From NCBI GenBank assembly GCA_944470555.2, contig OX104129.1, positions 51,741,998 to 51,805,997 of the forward strand: DNA of 64,000 nucleotides. Reading direction: 5' to 3'. Below are positions 44,179 to 55,639 of this stretch, one piece after another. The position numbers were made by a program, and so were the translations under genes. This DNA comes from Heterobilharzia americana. Taxonomy: Eukaryota > Platyhelminthes > Trematoda > Strigeidida > Schistosomatidae. The notes beneath the pieces are model-generated. The model had not been told where the DNA came from. It worked only from the letters and a program-made list of their open reading frames with translations, and ran no database searches. Within the stretch, counting starts at the first letter, position 1; every line of letters begins with the position of its first letter.

Positions 44179-47100
44179 ACATGCCTCACAATTGAAAAGT
44201 AATCGTCAAATAACTGCAAACTAATAACCTCGTTTTGTAACCCAAATGATGTTAGTAATTAATTGTATTGTCTACATCTTATTCAGTCGTATAAACGTAC
44301 TGGATATATATTTAACGAAACTGCTAGTAGAGGCATCAGGAGTATCTCATCTTACGCTGAACTCAGTTGGTGATCCTTAAGCGTGGGAGAGCGAAAGCAA
44401 GCACGGTTACATTCAGATGTTATATTTGTAGTCATCAGTTCAGTAGTGTTAAACAAGTCATAAAAGGTCATTTTTCGTTACAATGCTACTTTCTGGCGAA
44501 AATGAAACTGAAGAACTATAAACAACCAGACCATGATTGTTACAAATATTCTGTAAGAAGCTGAGCGCCGAGTCTTCCTCTATCATTATAAGAATATGTT
44601 TCAAAATAATTCCAGAGTGTTTAGAAAATCAAAAGATATTTCTGAACGTTTCGCCGTGTAAGCCACAGCTTTCTCAGAAGAATATTGGCGTCGAAATATA
44701 GAGTCAAATATTTAGTGAATGTATTTCTTTGGTTTGGCGGTTTTCTATGCAGCCTGAGTAATTAAGATTAGTCATTACAAGTTCACACTTGTTATTATCA
44801 TTTGTCGACGAGAATGCAGGATATTCAAAGTTTGTGTATGTTGTAGAATGCATGTTCTTTCTTGTATTTTTATTTATGAACCTACAGTAGTTGTTATCGA
44901 AGCTTCAATTAGAAAAGGTCATCATTAATGATTTTGTCGGATTAATGTGTGCCAAGTCTATTCCGTCCTTTCTGTTCATAGCATTTGATGTTGTTAAAAT
45001 ATGCAGGACATCGGAAGTTATTTACTTGAATGGAAACCTTTTGCTAATGTCTACATTCTCAAAGTGTGTCCACTTTCGATTGCATGTATAGCTATTGCTA
45101 ATTGCTTATCTAAATTTTTCAATTCATTCTGCAGCTTAATTCAACTCAATTCACGTCGAACCCCCCTCCCTCCCTCTTCCCCCAAGTTTATCATTTGGTA
45201 ATTAGTGATATTGATCTCATTGTGTTTGAACTTATGAATAATGTAGTCGAGGTTTGTTAAATTTATATCAAAAAAATGCCATAATAATTTGCATAGATTT
45301 TACTCTCTGAAGCAGCTTCGTTAAGATTGTGTGATGTCGGAAATACGCTTTTCCACTTTACTGGTATTTTACATATATACTTCCATTATAAATTACCTAC
45401 CTATTATCTAACTCACTGACTTTTAAAAGGTCAGATAATTACAAAAAGGCAAGTATTAAATAAAAGTGTTTGCAAATTTAAAGTCACAGAATCGGCTTAT
45501 TCAAGCGAATCGTGATGTTTTCTCTTTTATGTCAAAGATGAACTCGTGAAGTATGGACGACACTAGGCGCAATGGGATAACAGTGCCTTAAAATTTATTT
45601 ATCACATCTTGTCTACAACTTGAAATTTTATTTCAAACTAAAATGTTTTCAGCAATAGTTTCATTAGCATCTGAAGAAATCATTGTAGTGAATGCCTACT
45701 ACGTTTAGCTATTATCGGGATTAAGTGCTTTACAATAAACCATGTGGTGTCTCTAATAAGTTGACAGGAATGCTTTGATCCCTAACTGACAAGTTACAAA
45801 AAGGACAGAAAACATCCGATCACTATTTCACCCCAGTATTATTCTTTATTGTAATATGTAGGGAACTACTGCAGTGTATTCTACTCATATATAAGTAGTA
45901 TGTAGGGCTTTGGAAGAATAAACGTCGATAAGAAATGTAGAAAACAGGCGAAGAAAGACAAAGTGGAAGACTATGCATCGTGAATGTAAAATGCAGTCGG
46001 TCAGTGTCAACATAGGACTTAGTAATACTGCATAACGATCCAATTTGTCACACCTCACAATAGGACACAAGACGACATGATGAAAGGTAGAGAAATAAAG
46101 TGTGTAGTCAAAAATCGTAAAAAGTCACTGAAGAAAAGGTAAGGTCAAACAAAGAAATTGGGTATAACGCTTAGTATGAAGACAATGCGTGGATGCATCT
46201 GCGCCAATGGGATTCATTGTGAACTATGCTATTTGAAATTTCCAACTAGCCAATGTAAAGTGTAGATACTGTCCAGATGAACCGCGTTGAAAGTAAAGAT
46301 TAACATTTTATCACTACTCAGTGTAGAATCCCAACAAATAATGCTATTCGTCCTCAGTAGTCTTTACTTGACCAAGAATAATGCTGATTACAACTGAATA
46401 ATCACTCAGTTGGTTGTTTTATCTGGGGTTGACTGTCATAAAGAAATCTTCGCAAGAGTGTTAAGAAACAGCATTACTCAGATCACGGTAATGGCAGAGA
46501 TGCAATGAGATTATTGAAATGGTGTAGATGAGGAGAAAGAGGATGATTCGATGGCTTTGCACTTCCTGCACAGCTTTGTCAGGAGATGTCTGTCAAATAC
46601 ATCATCAACGAAAAAGTCACCAGTAAAAACCAACAAACAGAATATCCTATCTTACATTTAGACTGAAATTAGAATAATGAAACTTGGAAGTCCCTGTAGA
46701 TCACACGACAAAATCTTTTCTTTCTTCATAATGCAGGCAAAGGGAGGCGACGAAAAAACGCAAACTCAAAGTAACCTACAAAATAAACAGCAATAACTGC
46801 GAGAGATGCTACATCGAATGTGTATATCCCCTTCATTATCATTTACATGAACGAACTAGCAACTTCCCATTTCATTGGTCTTAATGACTTAAACCCTTTT
46901 CGTGAATAAATTTCATATTAAGGAGTTTCACTAGGTTCAAAAGTCAGTTATCTTTTAAATATTTTCAGATGGACACCCATCTATGAACCTGATTTTGTTA
47001 CTGAGAATAGTAAATATTCAATTTTTTCAATCTGGGGATCAAACGTTAACATGGAAGTTTTTCATGGAGGGACAGGAAAATTAGATTTACTATGCTTTCA

Positions 47101-47760
47101 CTTTTCATATAAAATACATAAACAAGTAAATGTGTGACCAAATTGTTCAAAATATGTTGCGCAGATACATCACATTTCTCAGATAAACTCCGTCCTTTTT
47201 ATGATCGCATTATGCAAATGTATATGAATTAATCAGTTTTAAGGTGTCAAGGAGCTGTAAATTAATCAAAAAATAAAAACAGTTACAAATTAAAACAATT
47301 ACATAGTTGAACTGAGGAAGTTAAAAGCAAACTGTTACATAAATGGCGATTTGAGTAACAAGTAAATGAAAAGAAGAAATGGTTTTGCCAAATGGTCAGT
47401 TATCGGTAATAGTTGCATAATATAATTAGAAAGGAAGAATTTTTGTTAAATGATAGCATTTTGTCGTGAAAAAGACATAGGCCTAGGTTTCGTGCCTACT
47501 AGGATATATCAGTGAAACGTATCCGCGATCATGAAAAAACTGGCACTTTCTACTTGATTTGTACGTGTATCGCTCAGTGTTGAAATCATAGACCTTAATC
47601 ACTAAGTTATTCATCCTACGACAGATATCCTGTAGGACTGGGTTATGTATACGAATCGGTGTAGCTGTCTAAACCTAAATACTTAGCATTAGTCTTTAGA
47701 TTGATGTAGATCCATAAACAAAATCTATCTGCAAGCTGAAATTCATACCAACACGTATTT
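44176..47760. other. Non-coding stretch, probably intron or intergenic
   Basis: No exon recognised on either strand. A polypyrimidine run (CCCCCCTCCCTCCCTCTTCCCCC) lies near 45160. A segment at about 45880-46080 looks like a degraded LINE 3' tail on the minus strand, but weakly. Upstream exons of the SNM1A-like gene were looked for (HxHxDH, NHCPGA, GWT motifs) and not seen. Confidence 0.4.
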
Positions 47761-48230
47761 CATTCCGTATGAAAAACCTTAAGACAGCGTTCGACCGAAT
47801 CGTGACTAAAGCTTATAACTTGCCAAAACGGACCAGTTCAGTGAGCGTTTATTAATTCACCCGGTTGCTTGGAGCTAGGTAAATGTGCAGTTTGCCTGGG
47901 TCTATCCTTCATCACATTCGAAAACATCTTCCCGTATGGCTCAGTTAAGGGCAAAGAAGACCAATCAACTAATCTAGTTTGCAACATGTAGTCGATACGG
48001 GACATTCAGCTTCGAATACCTCATTCGATGTTATTTACAAAACCAGACCAAGCCTTCCTGAACATTTACTTCTCCATCTACTGTTATCTTTGGAAGTTCA
48101 TAATTTGAAGCCAGATAAAAACAATTTGCTATATGTCTTCCGTTACTATGGTTCTAACGCGGTTAACAACACGGTTCTGAATATCTTGAAAACACCGATT
48201 ATTCTCACGTTAAGTTGGTTCAGATGTCTC
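47760..48230 (+). mobile_element. Penelope-like element C-terminal fragment
   Basis: Broken frames give IRKHLPVWLS-GQRRPIN (about 47920-47965), then QHVVDTGHSASNTSFDVIYK and TRPSLPEHLLL. This corresponds to the nuclease helix and terminal HLVDTGH region of Penelope proteins, the same subfamily as the 13.6-15.0 kb copy. Its end is fused to unrelated sequence near 48.2 kb. Confidence 0.65.
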
Positions 48231-48307
48231 CGATTTTATTTTATTTTAAATTTACTTGGTTTTACACTTCCATTAATGTTATTATTTAAGTGGTTGGGGC
48301 TAGCAGA

Positions 48308-48449
48308 GAAATCCAGGATGTGCGTTTCGTCCTATTTTGGACTCATCAGCTGGATGTACTTGCACCCCAGTGAATGGTACTGTTCCCATCGACACTTGAA
48401 CCTCGTGCTCATCGTTTCAAACACCAAGGCGTTATCCACTAGGCCACTG
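48308..48449 (-). mobile_element. Sm-alpha-like hammerhead SINE with intact core, minus strand
   Basis: The minus strand shows an A-box TGGCCTAGTGG (about 48436-48448), a B-box-like GAGGTTCAAGTG and, at 48356-48310, ATCCAGCTGATGAGTCC followed by a hairpin and GGACGAAACGC...CCTGGAT. Core residues CUGAUGA and GAAA and stem I (AUCCAG/CUGGAU) are all present. It stops directly after the ribozyme, so the 3' half is missing. Among the hammerheads here this is the one most likely to be active. Confidence 0.85.
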
Positions 48450-48660
48450 ATGCACGAGGTTCGGGTCTCAATGGGAACAGCACTACGCACTGGGGTGCAG
48501 GTACATCCAAATAACGAGTCCCAATTAGGACAAAACGCACATCCTGGATTCTTCTGTTGCCCACAACTAATTAAGGTATAATAATTAATATTCAGGAAAT
48601 ATCGAGGCATCCGCATAGGCGTCCATATGCCAACAGAAGTCGATCCAGTATAACAACGGA
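48450..48660 (+). mobile_element. Sm-alpha-like hammerhead SINE, plus strand, head-to-head partner
   Basis: B-box GGTTCGGGTCTC at about 48458-48470, a degraded hammerhead at 48504-48552 (AATAACGAG for CTGATGAG, AAAAC for GAAAC), and the standard 3' part (AATATCGAGGCATCCGCATAGG...CCAACAG...CAACGG). It lacks its own A-box and abuts the minus-strand copy. Confidence 0.8.
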
Positions 48661-48671
48661 GAATTACAAAT

Positions 48672-48714
48672 ATAATAATACACTATTATTATTATTATTG
48701 TTATTATTATTGTG
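48672..48714. repeat. (TAT)n trinucleotide repeat
   Basis: An imperfect ATT/TTA tract directly after the SINE 3' end, as expected of a pol III retroposon tail. Confidence 0.8.
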
Positions 48715-51700
48715 TTTTCGCTCTATTTACAATCCTTTATTGTAGCACACCACCTAAACTTAGTTCAAACCTGTCTTGTTAGAATACCATTACTTACTGC
48801 TATTATGTTCCCTTAAATAAGCGATTAACAGCAGTATAAAAAGAGGTTGTACGAATTTCTATGGAAAACAGAAGTTTGTCATAGTCACAAGAATTCAAAC
48901 GGCTTCTGTTGTATTGAAAAGACCAACTCAAAAAATCACGAGTAAATCAAACGAAATAGGATTAGTAACATTGAAGTGTATCATTCTGGTTCGATATTTA
49001 TGGTGGAAGTTAACTGGAAGATTCCATAGGAAAGAAATACAATTAAGTGGTGCTATCATTTAGATCTATATCTACATTGTGCAGAAAAACTACAGTTGCT
49101 TAACTTTGGTGTAGCAGTCTAAGACAAAATGTGATTAAAATCCCACAGCAAGATACAAATATCAATCCAAAGCCTTGTACAGAAGTATATCAGTTCAACA
49201 GTACAGAAATGAAAAGAAAATAGACGAAAAAACAATGCATGAACTGCGAACTAACTACTGAAATGTAAGTAAATGTCCAAAATCATATTTGATCATTCAT
49301 TCCTCACACCTCAAAGTTCACTGCTGGTGGACAATCTAATTAAATCAGGTTCTTACAAAATATGAATATGTAAAGAAAAAAAGAGATCAGGATTCACTGT
49401 CAACGATTTGAATGAAGTTTCCACAGATTATTAATACAAAATATTCGGCTGATTCTATGATACAAAAACTTTACTGGTCGGATCATATGTGTATTAGGTG
49501 CACCATTACTACTTTCATGTGTATATTTAAACTTAAAGTAGGAATGGAAATTAAATTTCCTAATTTAACTCCTGTTTTTTTAGTATACAGTATATCACTG
49601 TCTTCTATTACTGAAGGCTAGACAGTAGTATTACTCAAAAATGAGAGTTTCACGAGGACATGTTGGTAGATTATTATGTTTATCACAGGTGATCAATGTA
49701 CAGACGATAAGCACGTGAAATAATAATCAAAACAACAACAATCGCAGGAGTGACAGCAACATACGAAGTGATCACATTACCTTAATCACTAGATAACCAA
49801 TCATGCTCAAGGTTATCAGGAAAATGATAGGATACACATGACAGAGTACCAATGCTGTTGAATAATATGATTCTGCTCACTGCTAAGCTCCCATTAAAAG
49901 TAAATATTAATGCGGTGGAGTGAATACTATTCTTTAATCATAACCAGAGACAGGAAGAAATATGCGCCTAAGCAAAACATTTACCGACGAAATCTTGAAG
50001 ACTATATGATCACGTTCTTGTTAAGAAAACCAATGAGAAATTTAAAATGCATAATTAGAAAGGGTTGGAAAAGCATAGTGCTTAGAAAAGTTGTGAAAGA
50101 AGAAGTAAAAATTGAACTAACAAAATGAAACCTTTTCCCATAAGGAGTCCAATGGAAATATGTTTCAGTTTGTGCAACATATACGAGAAGAAAAAGTCTC
50201 TTCTACAGTAATAATATTCTATATGTCCCTTTTGAATGGAGATATTAGTATTATCCACTGAATGACATTAAAACAGTCAACATAAATTGAGGGTTGAGCA
50301 ATGAGATATATAAATGGTGCAGAGATTTAAAACGAAAGATAATCCAGCCACGAATATAGACAAATCACCAACTTACTCAATTACAAACTTGTCAGCGAAA
50401 TAGATAATATCATGATGATATAAACTTGATGGAAGAACGAATATCTACTTGTGATAGAGAAAATTCAATAAGGAGACAGGAAAGATAAAATACAGGACCC
50501 ACTGCTTCCCAGAGAGAAGTGAGGAAGTATCCTATTTCAAGGTAGTTTTCATCAAGGACTGAAATCACGTAAAGAACCTTTGAAGACCTAGGAGAAATCG
50601 ACAGCTGCAACTTCCTAGTTTCGGACACCTCATCAGTGAGCAATGACCACCTCTCCAAGAATTGAATTCAGTACCACCAGTTATCACGGTGACCAAGTTA
50701 CCACCTAGCCAATGGGTTGGATTCCAATGGTCCATATACTTTTCTGTTTCTATCAGTTTAAAACGCCAGTTTGTGAAGAAAAATACCCTAAACCAATCAA
50801 TCAACCTACTCCATCACCCTGTTTTACTAACTAATGAAAGTTACAATTTGTGAAGATTAACGTGAAAACGACATAAAATTTAGAGGTGTAGTTGAATAAA
50901 GCCTATAGCTGATATTTAGCAATATCATCCATTATGCCTTTCTCTCTCTTAATAAGCGATTTGATATATATCACTACGCTCTTTAAGCTAATAATAACTT
51001 GGATGCTTCGAGTAATATGCTTTCGAAACAAAAACGACTATTGCAACGAGTCTAAGTTGACGACTTAGCATAAGAAAATAAATACTGGGATTATTTCAGT
51101 AGCTCTTCACACACCTAGAAGTTATTTTTTCAACGAGAATTCAAGAGCGAAGTTGCTGACACAAGTAAACACGCTTCCAGTACTATCTGCTAGGAAGTAT
51201 TTCAATGGATTCAGTGGTGTTTGACATTTGACAACTTCCTTATAGAGTAGTGAATATTCAGACAAGATTCACGGAAGTGGGTGGCACAATTGGCAGTACA
51301 TTTTAATAAATCACTGGCAGATACATTCCAGCTATAACAATATTTAAATGGTGCGATATTGTGGTCCACTACATTTTAGCTTCTTAATGATTGACAACCA
51401 ACATCTAACATCAAAAAGCAGTGCACCACAGTTTCAGATCACTTTGTTTGGTGATCATATTGTAAAATGTATCGATAGGATTTGATCACCGTTTAGGACT
51501 GAAAACTAGACACAGCTACATGGGTTACCCTACTGCTGACTACTACTAATGCGTGTAAATAATCCAGTCTTAGAGGTGCGTGAGTTAGGGCTTGAATAGT
51601 TTAAGTGATTAAATCTCTGATTTCAGCATTAAATGACATGACTTCGAACCAGGAAGGGAACTCGGGTTTCTTGACAAAGTTACTAGGGTTACGGTGAACC

Positions 51701-53228
51701 AAAAAAATTCCAGCTGAGACAGGCGCGGTTTATATATACTTTTGAGTAAAATTTATCACAGAAAATGGATTTTAGAAATTAATTGTAGTGAGGAGATATA
51801 TGTCTTAATGTACATAAAATGAATTTGGATAGAGTAATAACAAAATGAGGCTTATTTGGAGAATAGGCTCCTCAATTCAAACAAGTTGACCAAACACTTA
51901 CTGGTCAAGACATTTTTTATGAAAAAATATAGAAAGGAATGAGGTCTAGAAAGATGAATATGATAATAAGGGATGTGAAGATGAGAAAAGTAGTGCTCGA
52001 AGACGAATAAGTTATGAAATTAAACTTGGCGATACAATAAGAGTAACATTATCAGGATAAGTTTAGTGTGAAAGTAAACTGTTGATGAACATACAACAGG
52101 AATCCTTATTTACAATTGAGCTTTAATCCGGTATTCGATATTCATCATAAACAATCAAATGTCCTGTAGTATTCATGAAAACTTTGGCATAATGACTTAG
52201 TTATGACAAAATTAAGACACAATAGAATCAAACAATATTGTTTTTAATTAACTTTGCCTCAGGCTTTAATCTGCATAGCTTTATATAATATTTATGACTC
52301 AGGTATTTATCAACCAACTAATTCATCAAGCATTGAAAACCCACTTCATCTAGTTCAGCTAGATGATACGATGAACATTCAGATAACAATTGATTTATAG
52401 CCTGGCACGTGTCTATATGAGATTTCTAACTTGCACATTTGATGAAGTTAACAATAGTTTCACACACAATTTTGCAAAAGTAGAGTCATTTAGCCAAATA
52501 TTTATAAAAGCAGATCATGATTATTGTTTATCTCTAAAGCAACTAAGTTTAATGAAAAGCCTAAGCATTTCAATTAACAATCAGTTATAACCTATTGAAC
52601 CAAATCCGATTTCTTCACGAATATTTGTCAGTTCATTATTAAATACTATCACAGTGACCAAGTTTTGACTGTTTTCAAGTCATGATTGACATCAACTTAG
52701 ATGGACTCATACTTAATTTTGTCTGATGGATTTAAAACGATTAGATAATTAGATATGTAAGTATACACAATAGAATTCGCAACAAGTTAGAAGGAAATGA
52801 TTGGTTGATGAATTAGAAATATTGATTGGTAATAGCCTAGAATTTCAAACAAGCTGTTACAAAATAAAAAAAATACTCATAGCAATGTACAAATTTCAAT
52901 ATGTAGAAAAGTATATGTGTTTTGGTATGAATACGTGAGAAGTGTATATTATAAGCCATCATAAAATAGGTGTGTCTAATGCATGAACTGAAATAAGGTT
53001 ACATGAGATTTTGATTCAAACCAATGCCATCGAAATAGTCTCATTAGACCATAAAAAAGTAACAAAAGACAATTCAGTGAAAGAAATTTTCTTTTTGATG
53101 AATTATTTTCAGAAACTGTGCATTCGTTTTTATAGCTACAACAAAATTTATGTCCACCAATGGCTGGTGGGTTAATACAAGGTCATCAAAAACTGTCGTT
53201 GGATACTACGTTGCTTTACTGGGTTGAA
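48715..53228. other. Non-coding stretch
   Basis: AT-rich. The minus-strand frames at 50410-50804 look somewhat protein-like (SWRGGHCSLMRCPKLGSCSC) but have no splice partner or family match. Nothing else supported. Confidence 0.35.
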
Positions 53229-53275
53229 TTGCTCAAAGTTTGTTAGCAGATGGGCTCCTATGCAGAGTCCTCAAA
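53229..53275 (-). repeat. Short Sm-alpha 3' fragment
   Basis: The minus strand reads GACTCTGCATAGGAGCCCAT followed by CTGCTAACA, matching the 3' part of the unit at 21.9 kb. No ribozyme is retained. Confidence 0.55.
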
Positions 53276-54439
53276 AGTACCTGGTTACTTATTGTGTTGT
53301 ATACTGCTTGTCATCAAAAATTGTTTATAGGATTGCAAGGTAAAAGTCGAAAGGTTAATACAAAGTGATTATGTACTAATCTATAAAGTAATAGAACATA
53401 TGCGACATTGACTTTTTAGCCATAATCACTTTAAGGCTTTATTGACAACTTTCGATGAGCTTATGTAGTGGCCCATTCGACATTGTTAGACATATTTTTG
53501 TTGTAACTATGATTACTAATGGAAAGCTTTTGTAGATGATTCGTTGAAATGGAAAAGTTTTCTTCGCAGGATTGCTTTTTGTTAAGACCAATACTAAAGT
53601 ACTATTCCAAAAGTTAACTGGTGTATGTATCTATTAGCAACATCAAACAAGTGGTTTACTTATTATTTACCATTTATACCACTCAATCAGAAAATGTTTG
53701 TGCAGCAATAAAAGTTTTTAATCTGTTAAATACACTAAAAATACCCAAACCACTAATAGAAATTTACCTACTGATGTCATTTAGATTCCTTTATCATCCA
53801 ACCAAACTACTATAGTACACCAAATAAAATTGACCATTCGTATTAAAAGTAGATTTTCATGCTTGAAGATGATCGGTGGGAAGTTGCCGATTCAAATTTT
53901 AAGCAGTTCGTTACACATCAACAAGATGTTTCAACGATCTGGAAACTGATACGCCTTTAGGGTGTTACCACTGAGCCTCTCCATATGTAAAGGCAACTCT
54001 TGGGATCCCGTACGTGTAACAAATTTATGATTTATCAGTCCAATGTAACAATATATTAGTCATTTTTAGTATTTACATCGATATGCGAAATCAAACAAAA
54101 ATCACTACACAAGTTATCGACAAGGCTGTCGAGTAGTATCATCAATACTGCCCTCAAATACACGACGAATGTTGAATGTTTATTCAGCTTATTGCCACTA
54201 AAGGGGACACAAAACCCTCCACTGACAGTTTATACTTCCAACTCAGTTGTATATTAAGGCAGACAAAGACAAAATGCTATCAAAAGTTGTTTTGTTATAC
54301 AGTTAAGGAAGCATATCTCTTGAATGATTCGAGCGAAAACTTTCAGTACATATATGGAAAATTATTTTCTTTATATTTATCTGTTTCACGCAAATTACCT
54401 GCAGTTATTTGTGTAGTGGTGAGAAACAGTGCGTGCCAT

Positions 54440-54640
54440 GACGCACGTTTCTCCATTTTTGGGACTCATTAGCCTAATCAACCAACATCCCAATGAGTAA
54501 TGTTTGAACTGATGGAACCCACTGTTATTAACGCCAAAGCCTTATTCACTCACCTACTGAGTCGCGCAAGTCACCTCTTGCGAAACAGGTGTCATTCGTT
54601 ATTTATGGATGCTTGTAATTTCCTAGTGATCATTATGCTG
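54440..54640 (-). mobile_element. Degraded Sm-alpha-like hammerhead SINE dimer, minus strand
   Basis: The minus strand starts with a 3'-tail string (GGAAATTACAAGCATCC), then GCAAGAGGTG as in the 21.68 kb junction, then a promoter region. A hammerhead remnant with CTAATGAGTCCC...GGAGAAACG lies at about 54472-54440. The tail-then-unit order repeats the tandem arrangement at 21.6 kb. Stem II is disrupted. Confidence 0.6.
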
Positions 54641-55050
54641 GAAAGAGTTAACAGTATTTTTTGCATATGGGTTCTTTGAACGAATACCTTGCCGCAGTGG
54701 CAAATCACAAACATCAATATATAACTTACCAGTGGTTTTCGCGTCGTTAATTTCATGATGTTCATGTTTGCCTAGACAGACAAATAAATGTTTATCGTTA
54801 AACCAACAAACCAACTAACCGAATGATTTTCCTACCTTTTTCATAACTTGTAGGTACCACATGAATCTAACTCAGTAGAATTTCCATAAATCTTAAACTA
54901 TGTCAGATTATACAACACAGCAAATAGTTATTTGCTTTACAAGATTATGTTCCCATCGCATCACGTGACCAACATACATTCAACAATGAAAACTGTTGGG
55001 AATCAATTCTAAACGATTGGGAATTTTCAAAATACAAACGTAATCCTGTA

Positions 55051-55144
55051 ATTTCAAGTTGTTATTCATCATAGACTGACATCAGTTGGAGGAACAAAGG
55101 AAACCTGGGAGCACTCCAACTGATGATGAATAACAACTTGAAAT
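55051..55144. repeat. Short palindrome from a Penelope terminal repeat
   Basis: Arms 55051-55090 and 55115-55144 are perfect complements apart from a 10-nt extra block in the left arm. The left arm and loop match the repeat at 12600-12665, but the hammerhead has been deleted from the loop. Confidence 0.75.
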
Positions 55145-55419
55145 ATTTCCAAATCTCCACAACTCCCTCAAAAAAAAGTAATCCTACAATATCATGTAGC
55201 ATTTCAATGATAAAGTTGAACACATCTTGTAAATGAATGCTACTAAGCACTATATATGACTTTCATATTGAATGTACAATATTTAAGTGTATTCATCTAT
55301 CCATCTGTCAATCCAGTATATAAAATGAGTCGATATGTCACAAAAGTGAAAATGTTGGTTCGATAGCAATGATGGATAGTGGTTAGCTGTGGGATTGCTA
55401 CTAGTAAATTGAAATTACT

Positions 55420-55500
55420 GCCGATATCCAGGAGTCCGCACAGGAGCCCATACGCCAACAGATGCCGAATAGTTCGATCATACTAACGACCTATAGGTGC
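55420..55500 (+). repeat. Sm-alpha 3' fragment
   Basis: Contains CAGGAGTCCGCACAGGAGCC followed by CATACGCCAACAGATGCCG, the 3' part of the SINE unit. Truncated upstream of the ribozyme. Confidence 0.6.
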
Positions 55501-55639
55501 TACCTTGACGCGAAGGTCCGACATGAATATCAAAATCAAACAACAGGCTACACTACCTCCAACGCTTTTTCTCTCAAGGGAACACATCACGGCAGAAAGG
55601 TTTGTTGGATAGTGGTAAGAAGAAAAGCAGTTACTCAGA

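Noticed and set aside
44381..44389. GCGTGGGAG, close to an EGR binding site
   Set aside because: Last bases differ from GCGTGGGCG and it is far from any recognised promoter; expected by chance in 64 kb.
44367..44564. Short plus-strand frame with CYIC...H...C pattern
   Set aside because: Cys/His spacing does not fit a C2H2 or other zinc finger, there is no ATG at its start, and no splice partner was found.
50410..50804. Two overlapping minus-strand frames with Cys/Ser-rich peptides
   Set aside because: Overlapping in different frames, without family match, splice logic or repeats elsewhere in the window.
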